From JAZKAR01 sp040389065 (GTDB lineage: Bacteria > Pseudomonadota > Gammaproteobacteria > Burkholderiales > Casimicrobiaceae): a stretch of DNA of 64,000 nt. Shown piece after piece: positions 1-9,608 of the stretch. The stretch covers positions 6,915 to 70,914 of the forward strand of contig JAZKAR010000029.1 in assembly GCA_040389065.1 (NCBI GenBank), in the 5' to 3' direction. A program made the translations under genes and the position numbers. Every line of letters starts with the position of its first letter. Within the stretch, counting starts at the first letter, position 1. Below the pieces are notes generated by a model. It ran no database searches and was not told where the DNA came from. It worked only from the letters and a program-made list of their open reading frames with translations.

Positions 1-218
1 AAATATTGATTAAGTACTACTTGATAGCTTAGCAACCCTGCCTCAAGTTGAGAAACATGGCTTAATAAAGGAATATTTACTTTCAGTAAAGGAGTCGCAA
101 CACTCTCAACTTGTTTGCTTGTTTTAGCAATAATCATTGATAGCCCGGTACCCATTGCTATCACAAGAGCAAGCAATAAAAAAATGCCATGGCGGTAAAA
201 TCGCGCTGGTATGCCCAC
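1..218 (-). CDS. N-terminal part of a membrane-anchored sensor protein (truncated by window edge)
   Basis: An open frame runs off the left edge from a GTG at 218. The GTG has an AGGGG ribosome binding site seven bases upstream and an in-frame TAA a few codons before it, so the start is nearly forced. The 72 visible residues begin with a short cytoplasmic stretch and one transmembrane segment (about residues 12-30), then an amphipathic, probably periplasmic helix. The spacing and pattern of this N-terminus resemble the first 75 residues of the EAL protein at 11970 (for example an SxLxxLE...Y element about 25 residues after the membrane segment). I infer a second c-di-GMP or chemoreceptor-type sensor of the same family; the output domain lies outside the window. 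Confidence 0.6.
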   Translation of the reverse strand, partial: MGIPARFYRHGIFLLLALVIAMGTGLSMIIAKTSKQVESVATPLLKVNIPLLSHVSQLEAGLLSYQVVLNQY

Positions 219-259
219 GCTTTTCCCCTTTTACTGAATACTTAACGCTGTTTTTAAAA

Positions 260-350
260 ATTACGCACTTGAGCTTTATCAAAGCATGGCAACGCAGGCA
301 ATACATAAATTACAGCACGCTGCCAACACGCAAACATCTGCGTAACTTCT
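260..350. repeat. dispersed inverted-repeat element, copy A (degenerate)
   Basis: Shares the internal core CATGGCAACGCAGGCA and the right terminus CTGCGTAACTTCT with the other copies in this window. The left arm is TTACGCACTTGAG, one mismatch from the family arm. It lies in the gap between the left-edge sensor gene and the GNAT gene. The rest of the 219-659 gap shows no convincing gene. Confidence 0.6.
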
Positions 351-659
351 AATTTATTAATACGGCGTAGTTTTTAGTAGGCTGAATACTCGATGGCAAA
401 AATACATAGCAGTGCTATACCAAACAACCTTTCAATATGGTAGAACAGTTTCTTATGACAGCTTTAATAAGAAGCTTAATAGGCAGTTTGATAGCGATTT
501 AAGAATTTAGAAGGTTGGTGGAAGTTGCTATAAGCGAAGTGCGCTCAATTCGTCATCTATGATGAAACCGAAAAGGTTGATACACATTATATATGGGTTG
601 CATGGCGGAAAAAATCCGCCATTTTATGTGATCTTTGTTTTATGATTGCTATCTATCGA

Positions 660-1310
660 TTATTTAACTGCACAACGCATTTCTAAGTAGAGACCTGTAT
701 TAGCCACTACCTCAAATCCCCATTTCAAATAAAAACGGTAGGCTAAATTAGCCGGTGCAACTCTTACTGTTATGGGTAATTTTAACGCGCTCGCGCGCTG
801 CATTATGCAATGCATCATGGCTGTTCCTACGCCTCTACGTTGCCAGGTAGGAAGAAGTGAAAGCTCCACCAATTCTATTTTTTCCGATCTCTCGCATAAT
901 GATAATTTACCAATAGGTAACCCCTGTCTGCAAATCATCAATGGATAAGCATCGGGATAATTAACTTGATTACGTTGCTTATGCTGCTTATAACGCTGAT
1001 GAAGAATATTTTTTTTATCTTCTTCAGAGTAAGCTTGCAAAAAATGATCTTGCCCATAGGTAGCTGTATAATTTTCAGCGTATAAGGTTTGCAAAAACTC
1101 CTCATCTGCATTCCCCATTAAGCGTAATGCTACACTGCCAGGCAAATAACCTGCTGCTAATGCACAAATACTTTCTGCACCCGTTAACACTTCTTCATTC
1201 ATGAGCGCTTCGCTTTTGGGAAGCGTAGATGAGCATCCTGAAGAATCTTCTAAACTTTTAAAATAAAAAGGCAAAGAAGACGTTTTTTTAGATTGTGCGA
1301 ATAATGCCAT
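660..1310 (-). CDS. GNAT-family N-acetyltransferase
   Basis: A 216-residue protein whose C-terminal 140 residues fit the GNAT fold. The acetyl-CoA binding motif A is visible as LLPTWQRRGVGTAMM (about residues 150-165), followed by the beta-bulge and the closing strand with YRFYLKWGFEVV. The first 70 residues are low-similarity and probably a linker or extra domain. GNAT enzymes transfer an acetyl group from acetyl-CoA to an amine; the substrate cannot be read from sequence. The start ATG at 1310 has a weak AAGAGAG ribosome binding site. It is transcribed alone on the minus strand. Confidence 0.75.
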   Translation of the reverse strand: MALFAQSKKTSSLPFYFKSLEDSSGCSSTLPKSEALMNEEVLTGAESICALAAGYLPGSVALRLMGNADEEFLQTLYAENYTATYGQDHFLQAYSEEDKKNILHQRYKQHKQRNQVNYPDAYPLMICRQGLPIGKLSLCERSEKIELVELSLLPTWQRRGVGTAMMHCIMQRASALKLPITVRVAPANLAYRFYLKWGFEVVANTGLYLEMRCAVK

Positions 1311-1377
1311 AAAACGCTCTCTTTTTAAGTTCTATGATAGTATTTACGGGCTAAATAGTCGGTTTTAAAGCTTGTAA

Positions 1378-1422
1378 GAGCAGCAGGGCTATCTAAATCT
1401 TATTCATTTTTTACTGCTGCTC
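1378..1422 (-). terminator. possible weak terminator hairpin downstream of the M20 gene
   Basis: A perfect 9-bp inverted repeat GAGCAGCAG/CTGCTGCTC with a 27-nt loop lies 3' of the minus-strand amidohydrolase gene. There is no clear T run after it on the minus strand, so function as an intrinsic terminator is uncertain. Confidence 0.3.
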
Positions 1423-1571
1423 GTGGGTGTAACGAATACAGATTTCGACATTACCTAATAAATTCCTAACAAATCAAAATCTTAAGGAAGTTATTTAGTT
1501 TCACTAGTCTTATCGGTTGCATTTGCATAGCATCATTGAAAATGCATGCTCCAAAACCACTATCAAAAACA

Positions 1572-2762
1572 TTATGCAGTTAAAAAACGCTCAACTAGCC
1601 TTGCCCAAAATGACCCTCCAAGGCATAGCAACTGATCATTAAAATCGTAACTTGAATTATGCAACATACAATTTCCGATCCCATGCCCTGCTAAACGATG
1701 GGAACCATCGCCGTTACCAATCCAAATATAAGCACCCGGAACCTTTTGTAGCATATAACTGAAATCTTCCCCTGCCATTGAGGCTTCATGTACACGCAGC
1801 ACATTTTCCTCCCCCACGATATCATCAAGCACTGTCGCTGCAAATGCTGATTGTTCAGGGTCATTCACTGTTGGAGGATAACCATACTCAAATGTTATGT
1901 TAGTAGTCGCTCCAAATGCATGTGCCACATGATCTGCAATTCGCCGAACTCCTGCTTCAATATCTTCAACTACATTGGTTTTAAATGCTCGAATGGTGCC
2001 ATGCATAGTCGCCTGATCTGGAATAACATTAACCACTTCGCCCGCATTAATTCTAGTAACAGATACCACAGCGGTATCTAACGGATCTAAAGAACGAGAA
2101 ACCAAGCTCTGTAAGGCAGTAACAATATGGCTCGCAACCAAAACCGGGTCTATACCCAAATGAGGCATGGCTGCATGAACACTCTTGCCAATCACTTGGA
2201 TTTCAAAGGTTGTAATCGACCCCATAATAGGGCCAGATTTAACGGCAAATTCTCCTACTTTAAACCCTGGCCAGTTGTGTAATGCAAAAATTGCCTCACA
2301 GGGAAAACGCTCGAATAAACCATCCGCCATCATTGCTTCAGCACCGCCACCGCACTCTTCGGCTGGCTGAAAAATAAAATTTACAGTTCCATTAAATTGA
2401 CGATGTTGCGATAAATACCATGCTCCAGCCAGGAGCATAGCAGTATGACCATCATGCCCACAGGCATGCATTTTTCCTGGATATACCGAGTGATGAGCAA
2501 ATGTATTATTTTCGGTGACAGGCAACGCATCCATATCGGCTCTTAATCCAATGGAACGCCCCCCATTTCCTGAGCGAAGTACACCTACGACACCTGTTTT
2601 ACCTATCTTACGATAAACTTCAATTCCCCATTGCTCAAGTGTATTAGCAACAATTTCTGCAGTACGAAATTCCTCGAAAAAAAGTTCAGGATGCGCGTGT
2701 AAATCGCGGCGAATAGTTGTAAAAAAATCAGCTTGAGATACTAAAGAATCTATGAGCTTCAT
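1572..2762 (-). CDS. M20-family amidohydrolase (N-acyl-amino-acid / hippurate hydrolase type)
   Basis: A 396-residue metallopeptidase of the M20D group. It shows the metal-site motifs GLRADMDALPV (about 72-82), HACGHDGHTAML (99-110), the catalytic pair EE (135-136) in PAEECGGGAEAM, and AGEDFSYML near residue 330. Family members use two zinc or similar ions to cleave N-acyl groups from amino acids (hippurate, acetyl-amino acids or IAA conjugates). Full length for the family. It starts at ATG 2762 and is monocistronic; the natural substrate is not predictable from sequence. Confidence 0.88.
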   Translation of the reverse strand: MKLIDSLVSQADFFTTIRRDLHAHPELFFEEFRTAEIVANTLEQWGIEVYRKIGKTGVVGVLRSGNGGRSIGLRADMDALPVTENNTFAHHSVYPGKMHACGHDGHTAMLLAGAWYLSQHRQFNGTVNFIFQPAEECGGGAEAMMADGLFERFPCEAIFALHNWPGFKVGEFAVKSGPIMGSITTFEIQVIGKSVHAAMPHLGIDPVLVASHIVTALQSLVSRSLDPLDTAVVSVTRINAGEVVNVIPDQATMHGTIRAFKTNVVEDIEAGVRRIADHVAHAFGATTNITFEYGYPPTVNDPEQSAFAATVLDDIVGEENVLRVHEASMAGEDFSYMLQKVPGAYIWIGNGDGSHRLAGHGIGNCMLHNSSYDFNDQLLCLGGSFWARLVERFLTA

Positions 2763-3788
2763 AAGCTTCTATCCATACAAAAGTATAGTTAAGTACCTTT
2801 AAAAACTTCAACATTAACCCTCTTGATCTGTTATTCCGCTTTGCTGAGTCTAAACTATGCACACTATTCCTTCCTCTCGAGAAATAAAGCCATAACGAGG
2901 AATAGCAAACATTAAAATAAAGCGTTGTTTTATCTTTAATTTTTATAAACAAACTTTATAAAACAATCTTCTAAGCTGAGCACTAACCGTACTCTTCTGC
3001 CTCATTTCTACTATGGAAGAAAATAATAAAATTAATTAGAGGCATGCACGACGAGTAAGCTAGCTTAGCTTAGCTTAGTAGAAAAATACCCTTTACCTTA
3101 TATATCTATTCACTTGAATGTTTTTTTGACCTAAATCATGCGTATAAGAGAAAAAGATAGCCAGGTATCTGACAATGTGTATATATATCTTTTTTTATCA
3201 GGTTAATTTTTGGGGTTTTTAGAGGTGCCCATCTATGAATTAATAAAAAATGCTTGTTAAAATGTAGTCTTTCTTATAAGAACTACAAACAAAAAGAGCT
3301 ACAAGCACACCTACACAAAGTGCTATGCGTAGTGCCAGGTTATAACAACTGCATAGCGTACATGAGGTACGAAATATAAAGTAAACTGAGCTTTTTGCCA
3401 GATGACAAACAGCCATTAATACGTTAACGCAAACGGATTCTTTTTAGGTCAGACCATCCTTTTAACGTAAGATTTTTTGCTAGCCTGCATTATCACCGAG
3501 ACTAGCCTATAGCCAAGAAATCATAAACCTCTGCTTTTTATTATAGCCGCTACGAGTGGTTAGTTAACATAAACTTTCATGTAAAAAATTTGCTTGTTTG
3601 CTTTACAGCCTGTACAAAATCTATATTGGCGGCTTACTTTTCTTAGTAGTTCATGCATATACACACACCGCCACAAACTAGCCTTACCTAAGAATACCAC
3701 TATCAAGGTTCTTTAAAATATTTTATGCTAAAACCTATCATTTCAGCACTTGTCAGATACTTATCAGATCAATTTAAGGATATATCGC
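2763..3788. other. long intergenic region without a recognisable gene
   Basis: About 1 kb between the divergent M20 and TIGR00266 genes. No frame with a ribosome binding site and protein-like composition is visible. It holds a short TAGCT pentamer tract near 3059-3080 and a small inverted repeat CTATGC/GCATAG near 3320-3355. It could be a decayed gene or an RNA-coding stretch, but I have no positive evidence for either. Confidence 0.5.
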
Positions 3789-4493
3789 ATGCCAACATTT
3801 ACTGTCACAGGGGAAATTGATCCTTTTTTACATGTCTCTTTAAACAGAGGCGAAAGTATTTACTGCGAATCTAATGCCATGGTCATGATGGAAGATACCT
3901 TAGATTTAAGTGGCCGAGCTCAAGGCGGTATTACTCAAGCCTTATTTAGACGCTTTGCTAACGGAGAATCTTTTTTCCAGCAGCATATTGAAGCCACTCG
4001 AGGAGAAGGTGATTGTTTACTCTCCCCTACGCTACCCGGCGCGATGGAGGTATTAGAGGTTGGCGCTGCTCAATATAGCTTAAGTGATGGTGTATATGTT
4101 GCAGCTACCTCAGGCGTGCAAGTTACTGCAAGATCGCAAGGGCTGGGTAACGCGATAATGGGTAGCACAGGCGGCTTTATGATTGGGCAAACCAGTGGGC
4201 AAGGCCAGTTAGTCGTATCAGGCTTTGGCGCACTATTCACGCTAGATGTGAAACCTGGAAAAACAACAATTATTGATAATGGCCATGTAGTGGCATGGGA
4301 TAGCCGCTTAACGTATGACGTATCAGCTGCTACCGCGCAAAATAAAGGATTATTTGGTAATTTAGTGAATAGTATGACCACTGGCGAAGGCGTTGTTTTA
4401 CGTTTTAACGGCAGCGGTAAAGTAATAGTATGCTCACGTAATCGTGATAGCTTTGTTACATGGCTAAGCAGCAGAATTTCTGCTTCAAACTAA
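3789..4493 (+). CDS. TIGR00266 / AIM24-family protein
   Basis: A 234-residue soluble protein of the TIGR00266 (DUF124, AIM24-like) family. It has the characteristic opening with a beta-rich domain, the SNAMVMMEDTLDL segment, the GG-rich FRRFANGESFF stretch, and the repeating beta-strand pattern typical of this barrel. The biochemical role of the family is not established. ATG 3789 is chosen because AAGGA lies eight bases upstream; a longer frame opening with TTG at 3750 has no such signal. A 0.2 kb gap separates it from hisS. Confidence 0.85.
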   Translation: MPTFTVTGEIDPFLHVSLNRGESIYCESNAMVMMEDTLDLSGRAQGGITQALFRRFANGESFFQQHIEATRGEGDCLLSPTLPGAMEVLEVGAAQYSLSDGVYVAATSGVQVTARSQGLGNAIMGSTGGFMIGQTSGQGQLVVSGFGALFTLDVKPGKTTIIDNGHVVAWDSRLTYDVSAATAQNKGLFGNLVNSMTTGEGVVLRFNGSGKVIVCSRNRDSFVTWLSSRISASN

Positions 4494-4715
4494 CGCTTTC
4501 TTCTCACTTACTGATCGCTTATCATGAGTACATTAAAGAGCGCACCAATGGAGCATATTAAAGGGTAGCGCATTAACTACCCTCTAATTTTCGCCGAGGC
4601 GTATAATAATGCTCATATAAGAGTAAATGTGCGTACATATTTGTAGGTGCACGATCGCATACATATCTTAAATATGCCTTAATTATAATATTTGAAATAA
4701 ATCCTCGGTGAAAGA

Positions 4716-6008
4716 ATGAGTCAAGCGTTACAAGCAATTCGCGGAATGAATGATGTGCTGCCTGAACAGGCACCTTTGTGGGCAACGTTTGAAAACGCAG
4801 CACGTACAGTGTTAAATAGTTACGGTTATCAGATGATTCGCACCCCCATCGTTGAACCTACCGAGCTTTTTATTCGCTCTATCGGCGAAGTCACCGATAT
4901 CGTCGAAAAAGAAATGTATACCTTTGTAGATGGACTCAACGGCGAAAAACTAACCTTACGCCCAGAAGGCACAGCCAGTTGTGTACGCGCTGTTATTCAA
5001 CATCATTTATTGTATGAGGGTGGTAAGCGCTTATGGTACATGGGGCCAATGTTCCGCCACGAGCGGCCTCAAAAAGGGCGCTACCGCCAATTCCATCAAA
5101 TTGGGGTAGAGGCATTAGGCTTTGCTGGTGCTGAACTCGATGCAGAACAGTTGATGATGATTCATCGCCTTTGGAAAGAACTAGGTCTTACAGGCCTAAC
5201 GCTTGAGCTAAATAGTATTGGTGATTATCACGATCGTGTAGCCTACCGTACTGCGCTTATTCATTACTTTGAGCAACATCGCAGTGTGTTAGGTGAAGAA
5301 GAAGTACGACGTTTGCATACTAACCCTATGCGCTTGCTCGATAGTAAAAATCCTGATTTAGTAGATATTATTAAAGCAGCGCCACATTTACCTGATTTCT
5401 TAGGCACTGAGGTGCGTGCACACTTTGAGTTATTGTGCCAGTACCTTGATTCAGCAGACATTCCCTATACCATCAACTCACGCCTGGTACGCGGTTTAGA
5501 TTATTACAACCGCACTGTGTTTGAGTGGACAACGCGTGACCTAGGTGCGCAAGCAACCGTATGCGGTGGCGGTCGTTATGATGGCCTTATCGAACAACTA
5601 GGCGGTAAATCAGCACCAGCCTGCGGATTTGCAATTGGCCTTGAACGCATTTTGCTTTTGCTAGATCAACAAGCCTGTACCAAACCTTTGCCTGCTTTAG
5701 ACGTCTATTTAGCGCATCAAGGCGAAAGCAGCTTAACCATTGCCCTTCAGTACGCTGAGCAACTTCGATCAGCAGGGTTATCGGTGCTACTGCATAGCCC
5801 TGCGGGCAGCCTGAAATCTCAAATGAAAAAAGCAGATAGCAGCGGCGCACTATTCGCCGCTATTCTTGCCGAATCAGAATGCGCTAACGGTACGGTGACA
5901 TTGAAAGCGTTAAGAGGACAACCGATTGAACAAAGTACGCTCAACCGGAATGAAGCCATTGATTTTTTAGTCAATTTTTTAGTCAGTAAGCTTCAGCCTT
6001 CGGTATAA
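4716..6008 (+). CDS. hisS: histidyl-tRNA synthetase
   Basis: A 430-residue class II aminoacyl-tRNA synthetase that charges tRNA-His in the cytoplasm. Motif 2 is seen as FRHERPQKGRYRQFHQ (about 113-128), the two histidine-specific motifs as RGLDYYNRTVFEW (about 259) and CGGGRYDGLIEQLGG (about 285), and motif 3 as ACGFAIGLERILLLL (about 305). A C-terminal anticodon-binding domain follows. Length is normal. It is followed 21 bases later by the MoeB/ThiF-like gene on the same strand, suggesting co-transcription. Confidence 0.97.
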   Translation: MSQALQAIRGMNDVLPEQAPLWATFENAARTVLNSYGYQMIRTPIVEPTELFIRSIGEVTDIVEKEMYTFVDGLNGEKLTLRPEGTASCVRAVIQHHLLYEGGKRLWYMGPMFRHERPQKGRYRQFHQIGVEALGFAGAELDAEQLMMIHRLWKELGLTGLTLELNSIGDYHDRVAYRTALIHYFEQHRSVLGEEEVRRLHTNPMRLLDSKNPDLVDIIKAAPHLPDFLGTEVRAHFELLCQYLDSADIPYTINSRLVRGLDYYNRTVFEWTTRDLGAQATVCGGGRYDGLIEQLGGKSAPACGFAIGLERILLLLDQQACTKPLPALDVYLAHQGESSLTIALQYAEQLRSAGLSVLLHSPAGSLKSQMKKADSSGALFAAILAESECANGTVTLKALRGQPIEQSTLNRNEAIDFLVNFLVSKLQPSV

Positions 6009-6029
6009 GTACTTTGGCTTACGCATACC

Positions 6030-6818
6030 ATGCTTAATGATGAAACTCTACTTCGCTATAGCCGGCATTTATTATTAGATGAATGGGCAGAATCGCATCA
6101 ACAACGCTTAGCAAATAGCCACGTATTGGTAGTAGGAATGGGCGGCTTAGGGTGTGCGGTTGCCCCCTACCTTGTATCTTCAGGCGTAGGAACTATTACT
6201 CTGGTTGATTTTGATACCGTTAGCCTAGATAATCTTCAGCGCCAGGTGTTATACCGACAATCTAATATTGGCTTACACAAAGTAAGTGCCGCAGCTGCCA
6301 ACTTAGCGATGATTAACCCTGAAGTAACGATTAAACCGCAAGCAGTACGCTGGAGCGAAGCAGAATGCGAGCATTACCTTTTAACTGAAGATGTGAATCT
6401 AGTTATAGATTGCTCAGACAATTTTGATACACGTTATGCCCTCAATCGAATCTGTTTAAAACACAAACTTCCTTTAGTGAGTGGAGCCGCGGTGGAATGG
6501 GAAGGCCGCTTAATGGTGTTTGATTTTCGCCAAGCAGATAGCCCTTGTTACCATTGCGTTTTCCCTGAAGGAGACGACATACAAGAACGCCGTTGTGCAA
6601 CCACAGGCATTTTTGCGCCGCTTGTCGGAATCGTTGGGGCAATGCAGGCAGGCGAGGCGCTTAAAGTATTAGCAGGAGTAGGCAAAGCCAGCACCCATAC
6701 ACTTTTTTCACTGAATGTTGCCTCTAATCAATGGCGAACCAGCCGTTTTCAGGCTGATTCTGAATGCCAGGTGTGTGCAACTCAGCTACTAAAAACTAAA
6801 AAGCTAGTACCGCTCTAA
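6030..6818 (+). CDS. moeB: E1-like adenylyltransferase (MoeB/ThiF/HesA family)
   Basis: A 262-residue E1-like enzyme. The ATP-binding GMGGLGCAVAPYLVSSGVG (about 35-53) is followed by the conserved D and R residues (VDFDTVSLDNLQRQVLY). Two zinc-binding cysteine pairs, CYHC (about 170) and CQVC (near the C-terminus), are present. MoeB and ThiF adenylate the C-terminal Gly of the sulfur carriers MoaD or ThiS, for molybdopterin or thiamine synthesis. The absence of a rhodanese domain favours MoeB, but no carrier gene is nearby, so the choice is an inference. Its stop overlaps the convergent aminotransferase stop by four bases. Confidence 0.85.
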   Translation: MLNDETLLRYSRHLLLDEWAESHQQRLANSHVLVVGMGGLGCAVAPYLVSSGVGTITLVDFDTVSLDNLQRQVLYRQSNIGLHKVSAAAANLAMINPEVTIKPQAVRWSEAECEHYLLTEDVNLVIDCSDNFDTRYALNRICLKHKLPLVSGAAVEWEGRLMVFDFRQADSPCYHCVFPEGDDIQERRCATTGIFAPLVGIVGAMQAGEALKVLAGVGKASTHTLFSLNVASNQWRTSRFQADSECQVCATQLLKTKKLVPL

Positions 6819-8026
6819 TGCTCGCCAGGTTGCTCAATCGCCTGTTTCATTCGTTTTAATGCTTCTACCAAATCACTCATTGATGTTGAAAAAGAAAGTC
6901 TAATATACTGCTCTAAACCAAACGCTGAACCAGGAACAAGCGACACATTCGCTTTTTCTAATAAATATCGACTCAATGCTACATCATCGGGTTGATCAAT
7001 AAAGCCTTTTTTATATAAACGCTCAATGGCCTCTCCCACATAAGGAAACGCATAAAAAGCACCCTCAGCAAAACGGCACTTCACGCCTGAAATAGCATTC
7101 AATGCACCAACAATATACTGATGACGCTCTCTAAACGCTTTGATCATGGGCACCATACACGATTGATCTCCCCGTAAAGCGGCTTCTGCTGCAACTTGTG
7201 AAATAGATGTTGGGTTGGAGGTTGAATGCGATTGTACATTTTCCATACCAGCAATAATTTCAAGCGGCCCTGCTGCATAACCAATACGCCAACCTGTCAT
7301 TGCATAGGCTTTAGATACCCCATTAATAACAATCGTGCGGTCATATAGTTCAGAAGCTGCATTCAAAATATTTACAAAAGGCTGATCTATTAAGCGGATA
7401 TGCTCGTAAATATCATCGGTTGCAATTAAAACATGCGGGTGTCGTTTAAGTACCTCTGCCAATGCCTTAAGTTCTTCTAGCGTATACACAGCCCCAGTTG
7501 GATTACTAGGGCTATTGATCACAAACAATTTGGTTCGAGGCGTTATCGCTTTCTCTAATTGGGCAGGTGACACTTTAAAGTCTTGTTCAATTCCTGCAGG
7601 AACAATCACAGGCACACCTTCAGCCATTAAAGCGATATCAGGATACGAAACCCAATATGGCGCAGGAATAATCATTTCATCACCGGAGTTAAACACCGAT
7701 AAAACAAGATTAAAAAAACTTTGCTTTGCGCCTGTTGATACCAATATCTGTCGTGATGTATATGTTAAATGATTATCACGCTTAAGTTTATCTATCACAG
7801 CTTCCTTCAGAGAAGGCACTCCGCCGACTGCGGTATATTTAGTAAAGCCGTTTTGAATAGCCTGTATCGCTGCATGTTTGATATGTTCTGGCGTATCAAA
7901 ATCTGGCTCCCCGGGGCCTAAACCAATAATAGGAAGCCCTTTTGCTTTTAATTGTGCAGCCTGAGCGGTTACCGCAAGTGTTGGTGAGGGTTTAATCGAT
8001 TGAACGCGATGAGAAAGAAAAGACAT
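6815..8026 (-). CDS. class I pyridoxal-phosphate aminotransferase (aspartate aminotransferase type)
   Basis: A 403-residue fold-type I PLP enzyme. The PLP lysine lies in VSKAYAMTGWRIGYAAG (about residue 240), with the upstream NSPSNPTGAVY substrate/PLP motif (about 172) and the C-terminal arginine in YIRLSFSTS. This is the family of aspartate and related amino acid aminotransferases (AspC/AatA subgroup I-gamma). The RraA-like gene lies about 105 bp upstream on the same strand, and the VOC gene before that, so the three may form one unit. The 3' ends of this gene and moeB overlap by four bases, so no separate terminator exists between them. Confidence 0.9.
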   Translation of the reverse strand: MSFLSHRVQSIKPSPTLAVTAQAAQLKAKGLPIIGLGPGEPDFDTPEHIKHAAIQAIQNGFTKYTAVGGVPSLKEAVIDKLKRDNHLTYTSRQILVSTGAKQSFFNLVLSVFNSGDEMIIPAPYWVSYPDIALMAEGVPVIVPAGIEQDFKVSPAQLEKAITPRTKLFVINSPSNPTGAVYTLEELKALAEVLKRHPHVLIATDDIYEHIRLIDQPFVNILNAASELYDRTIVINGVSKAYAMTGWRIGYAAGPLEIIAGMENVQSHSTSNPTSISQVAAEAALRGDQSCMVPMIKAFRERHQYIVGALNAISGVKCRFAEGAFYAFPYVGEAIERLYKKGFIDQPDDVALSRYLLEKANVSLVPGSAFGLEQYIRLSFSTSMSDLVEALKRMKQAIEQPGEH

Positions 8027-8131
8027 ACTAAGTACTCCAAAAACCTAATAGAACAAATCGCTTTAAATAATGTGAAATCAAATAATGAGAAATCAAACAA
8101 AACTGGTTTTGCGTCATTCCCAAAAAAATGG

Positions 8132-8854
8132 CTAACCACTCGTGGAAGACTGTTGCTTTAAAAACGTTTCATAACGCTCGTTATTTTCAGCATTAGGAGG
8201 GTAAAGCCCGGGAAGCGCAGCACCAGCATTTACTTCACTCATAATCCACGCCTCAAGCCGCTCTTGATCAGCTGCCAAACAAACAACCTCTTCAAGTAAA
8301 TGTGCAGGAATCACCACAGCACCATCTTGATCAGCCACAATAATGTCATCTGGTAAAACAGCAACGCCACCGCATCCAATCGGTTGCTGCCAATCGATAA
8401 ATGTTAGCTCAGCAATGGACGGCGGAGCAGCCGTACCGCTGCACCATATGGGAAGTTGTGTATCTAACACGCCCGATACATCACGTACTGCGCCATCAGT
8501 AATCATCGCCGCCACACCTCTTTTTGCCATGCGTGCCATTAAAATATCACCCCACACACCTGCATTTTTTACTCCCATTGCATCTACTACAGCAATGCAA
8601 CCTGCGGGCATTTGTTCAATGGCAGCACGTGTTGATTTCGGTGAACTCCAAGAGTCAGGGGTAGCTAAATCTTCACGTGCAGGAATAAAGCGCAATGTAA
8701 ACGCACGCCCTACCACTCCACTTTGTTGAGATTGAATAGGCATCGCTCCACGAATCCAAACATTTCTCAGGCCTTTTTTTAAAAGCACCGTTGTTAAGGT
8801 CGCGGTGGTAACACTAGAAAGCGTTTTGATGATTGAGGGGTCTAATAAGGTCAT
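8132..8854 (-). CDS. RraA-like / 4-hydroxy-4-methyl-2-oxoglutarate aldolase family protein
   Basis: A 240-residue member of the RraA/HMG-aldolase family. The diagnostic stretch MITDGAVRDVSGVLDTQLPIW (read as ITDGAVRD about 137-144) carries the Gly-Ala-Val-Arg-Asp substrate and metal site. Family members act either as divalent-metal pyruvate aldolases or decarboxylases in aromatic catabolism, or as RNase E inhibitors. The aminotransferase and VOC neighbours favour a metabolic role (inference). It sits 23 bp downstream of the VOC gene. Confidence 0.82.
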   Translation of the reverse strand: MTLLDPSIIKTLSSVTTATLTTVLLKKGLRNVWIRGAMPIQSQQSGVVGRAFTLRFIPAREDLATPDSWSSPKSTRAAIEQMPAGCIAVVDAMGVKNAGVWGDILMARMAKRGVAAMITDGAVRDVSGVLDTQLPIWCSGTAAPPSIAELTFIDWQQPIGCGGVAVLPDDIIVADQDGAVVIPAHLLEEVVCLAADQERLEAWIMSEVNAGAALPGLYPPNAENNERYETFLKQQSSTSG

Positions 8855-8877
8855 ATGAGTATCTTTGATAACAAACG

Positions 8878-9297
8878 TTATTTAGCAAATAATTGGCTTT
8901 GATCACGAAATGCTTTAAATTCCAATGCGTTGCCTGAAGGGTCATAAAAAAACATGGTGGCTTGCTCACCGGCCAACCCTTGAAAGCGAATATATGGCTC
9001 AATTTCAAATTGAATACCTGCATTTTTGATGCGCTCTACAAACGAATGAAAGTCTTCCCAATCGAGTACCACACCAAAGTGCGGAACAGGCACACCATGG
9101 CCATCTACATGGTTATGAATGACAGATTGTTTAGCAGCACTAAGATGCGCAACGATTTGATGACCAAATAAATCAAAATCAATCCACTGATCTGTTGAGC
9201 GCCCTTCCTGGCAACCCAATACTTCCCCATAGAATGCACGTGTTTTTTCTAAGTTACTAACAGGAAAAGCGATATGAAAGGGGTTAATTTTTCTCAT
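8878..9297 (-). CDS. VOC-family dioxygenase / glyoxalase-like protein
   Basis: A 139-residue single vicinal-oxygen-chelate protein. A beta-alpha-beta-beta-beta module begins HIAFPVSNLEKTRAFYGEVLG, read as HIAFPV then LEKTRAFYGEVLG, and a second half ends FFYDPSGNALEFKAF with the metal-binding Glu. Likely metal ligands are the first His, the central His of VPHFGV and the terminal Glu. VOC proteins catalyse dioxygenation, isomerisation or epimerisation; the substrate is unknown. It is the first gene of a probable operon with the RraA-like protein and aminotransferase, and faces the LysR gene. Confidence 0.82.
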   Translation of the reverse strand: MRKINPFHIAFPVSNLEKTRAFYGEVLGCQEGRSTDQWIDFDLFGHQIVAHLSAAKQSVIHNHVDGHGVPVPHFGVVLDWEDFHSFVERIKNAGIQFEIEPYIRFQGLAGEQATMFFYDPSGNALEFKAFRDQSQLFAK

Positions 9298-9324
9298 GGT
9301 GTTTTACCTACAAACTGTAAAAAA

Positions 9325-9438
9325 AGAAGTTACACAATTGGGTTCTATCAAGCATGCTCAGTTAATAGTTATGCAAACACCGTCTACGGAGTACGGAAAA
9401 TTGCTAACACGCCATGAGAATCCAACTGTCTAATTTCT
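9325..9438. repeat. dispersed inverted-repeat element, copy B1
   Basis: Left end AGAAGTTACACAATTGGG and right end CCAACTGTCTAATTTCT are imperfect mirror images and match the family termini. The internal TTCTATCAAGCATG matches the family core. It occupies the promoter side of the VOC gene. Confidence 0.65.
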
Positions 9439-9473
9439 AAAAAAAACATCATCATCGTTCATAATGAATTGTT

Positions 9474-9530
9474 AGAAGTGTCGCAGTTGAACTCATTCAA
9501 GACATGAAAAAGTTCAGCTGCGACGCTTCT
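9474..9530. repeat. dispersed inverted-repeat element, copy B2 (short form)
   Basis: A 57-bp copy consisting of two 20-bp arms (AGAAGTGTCGCAGTTGAACT and its near-complement, two mismatches) around a 17-bp centre. It can form a long hairpin. It lies just upstream of the LysR start and would swallow the first codons of the longest possible LysR frame, arguing for the downstream ATG. Confidence 0.75.
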
Positions 9531-9608
9531 AGATGTAATACTTTGATAACTGGTACTTATAGTGAGGTAAAATCAACACTCTTACAAACGAGATTTTTGC
9601 TTTCAATC

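Noticed and set aside
124..306. Minus-strand 60-codon frame near the left edge
   Set aside because: It overlaps the frame from GTG 218 that has a ribosome binding site, a clear membrane segment and similarity in pattern to another sensor here.
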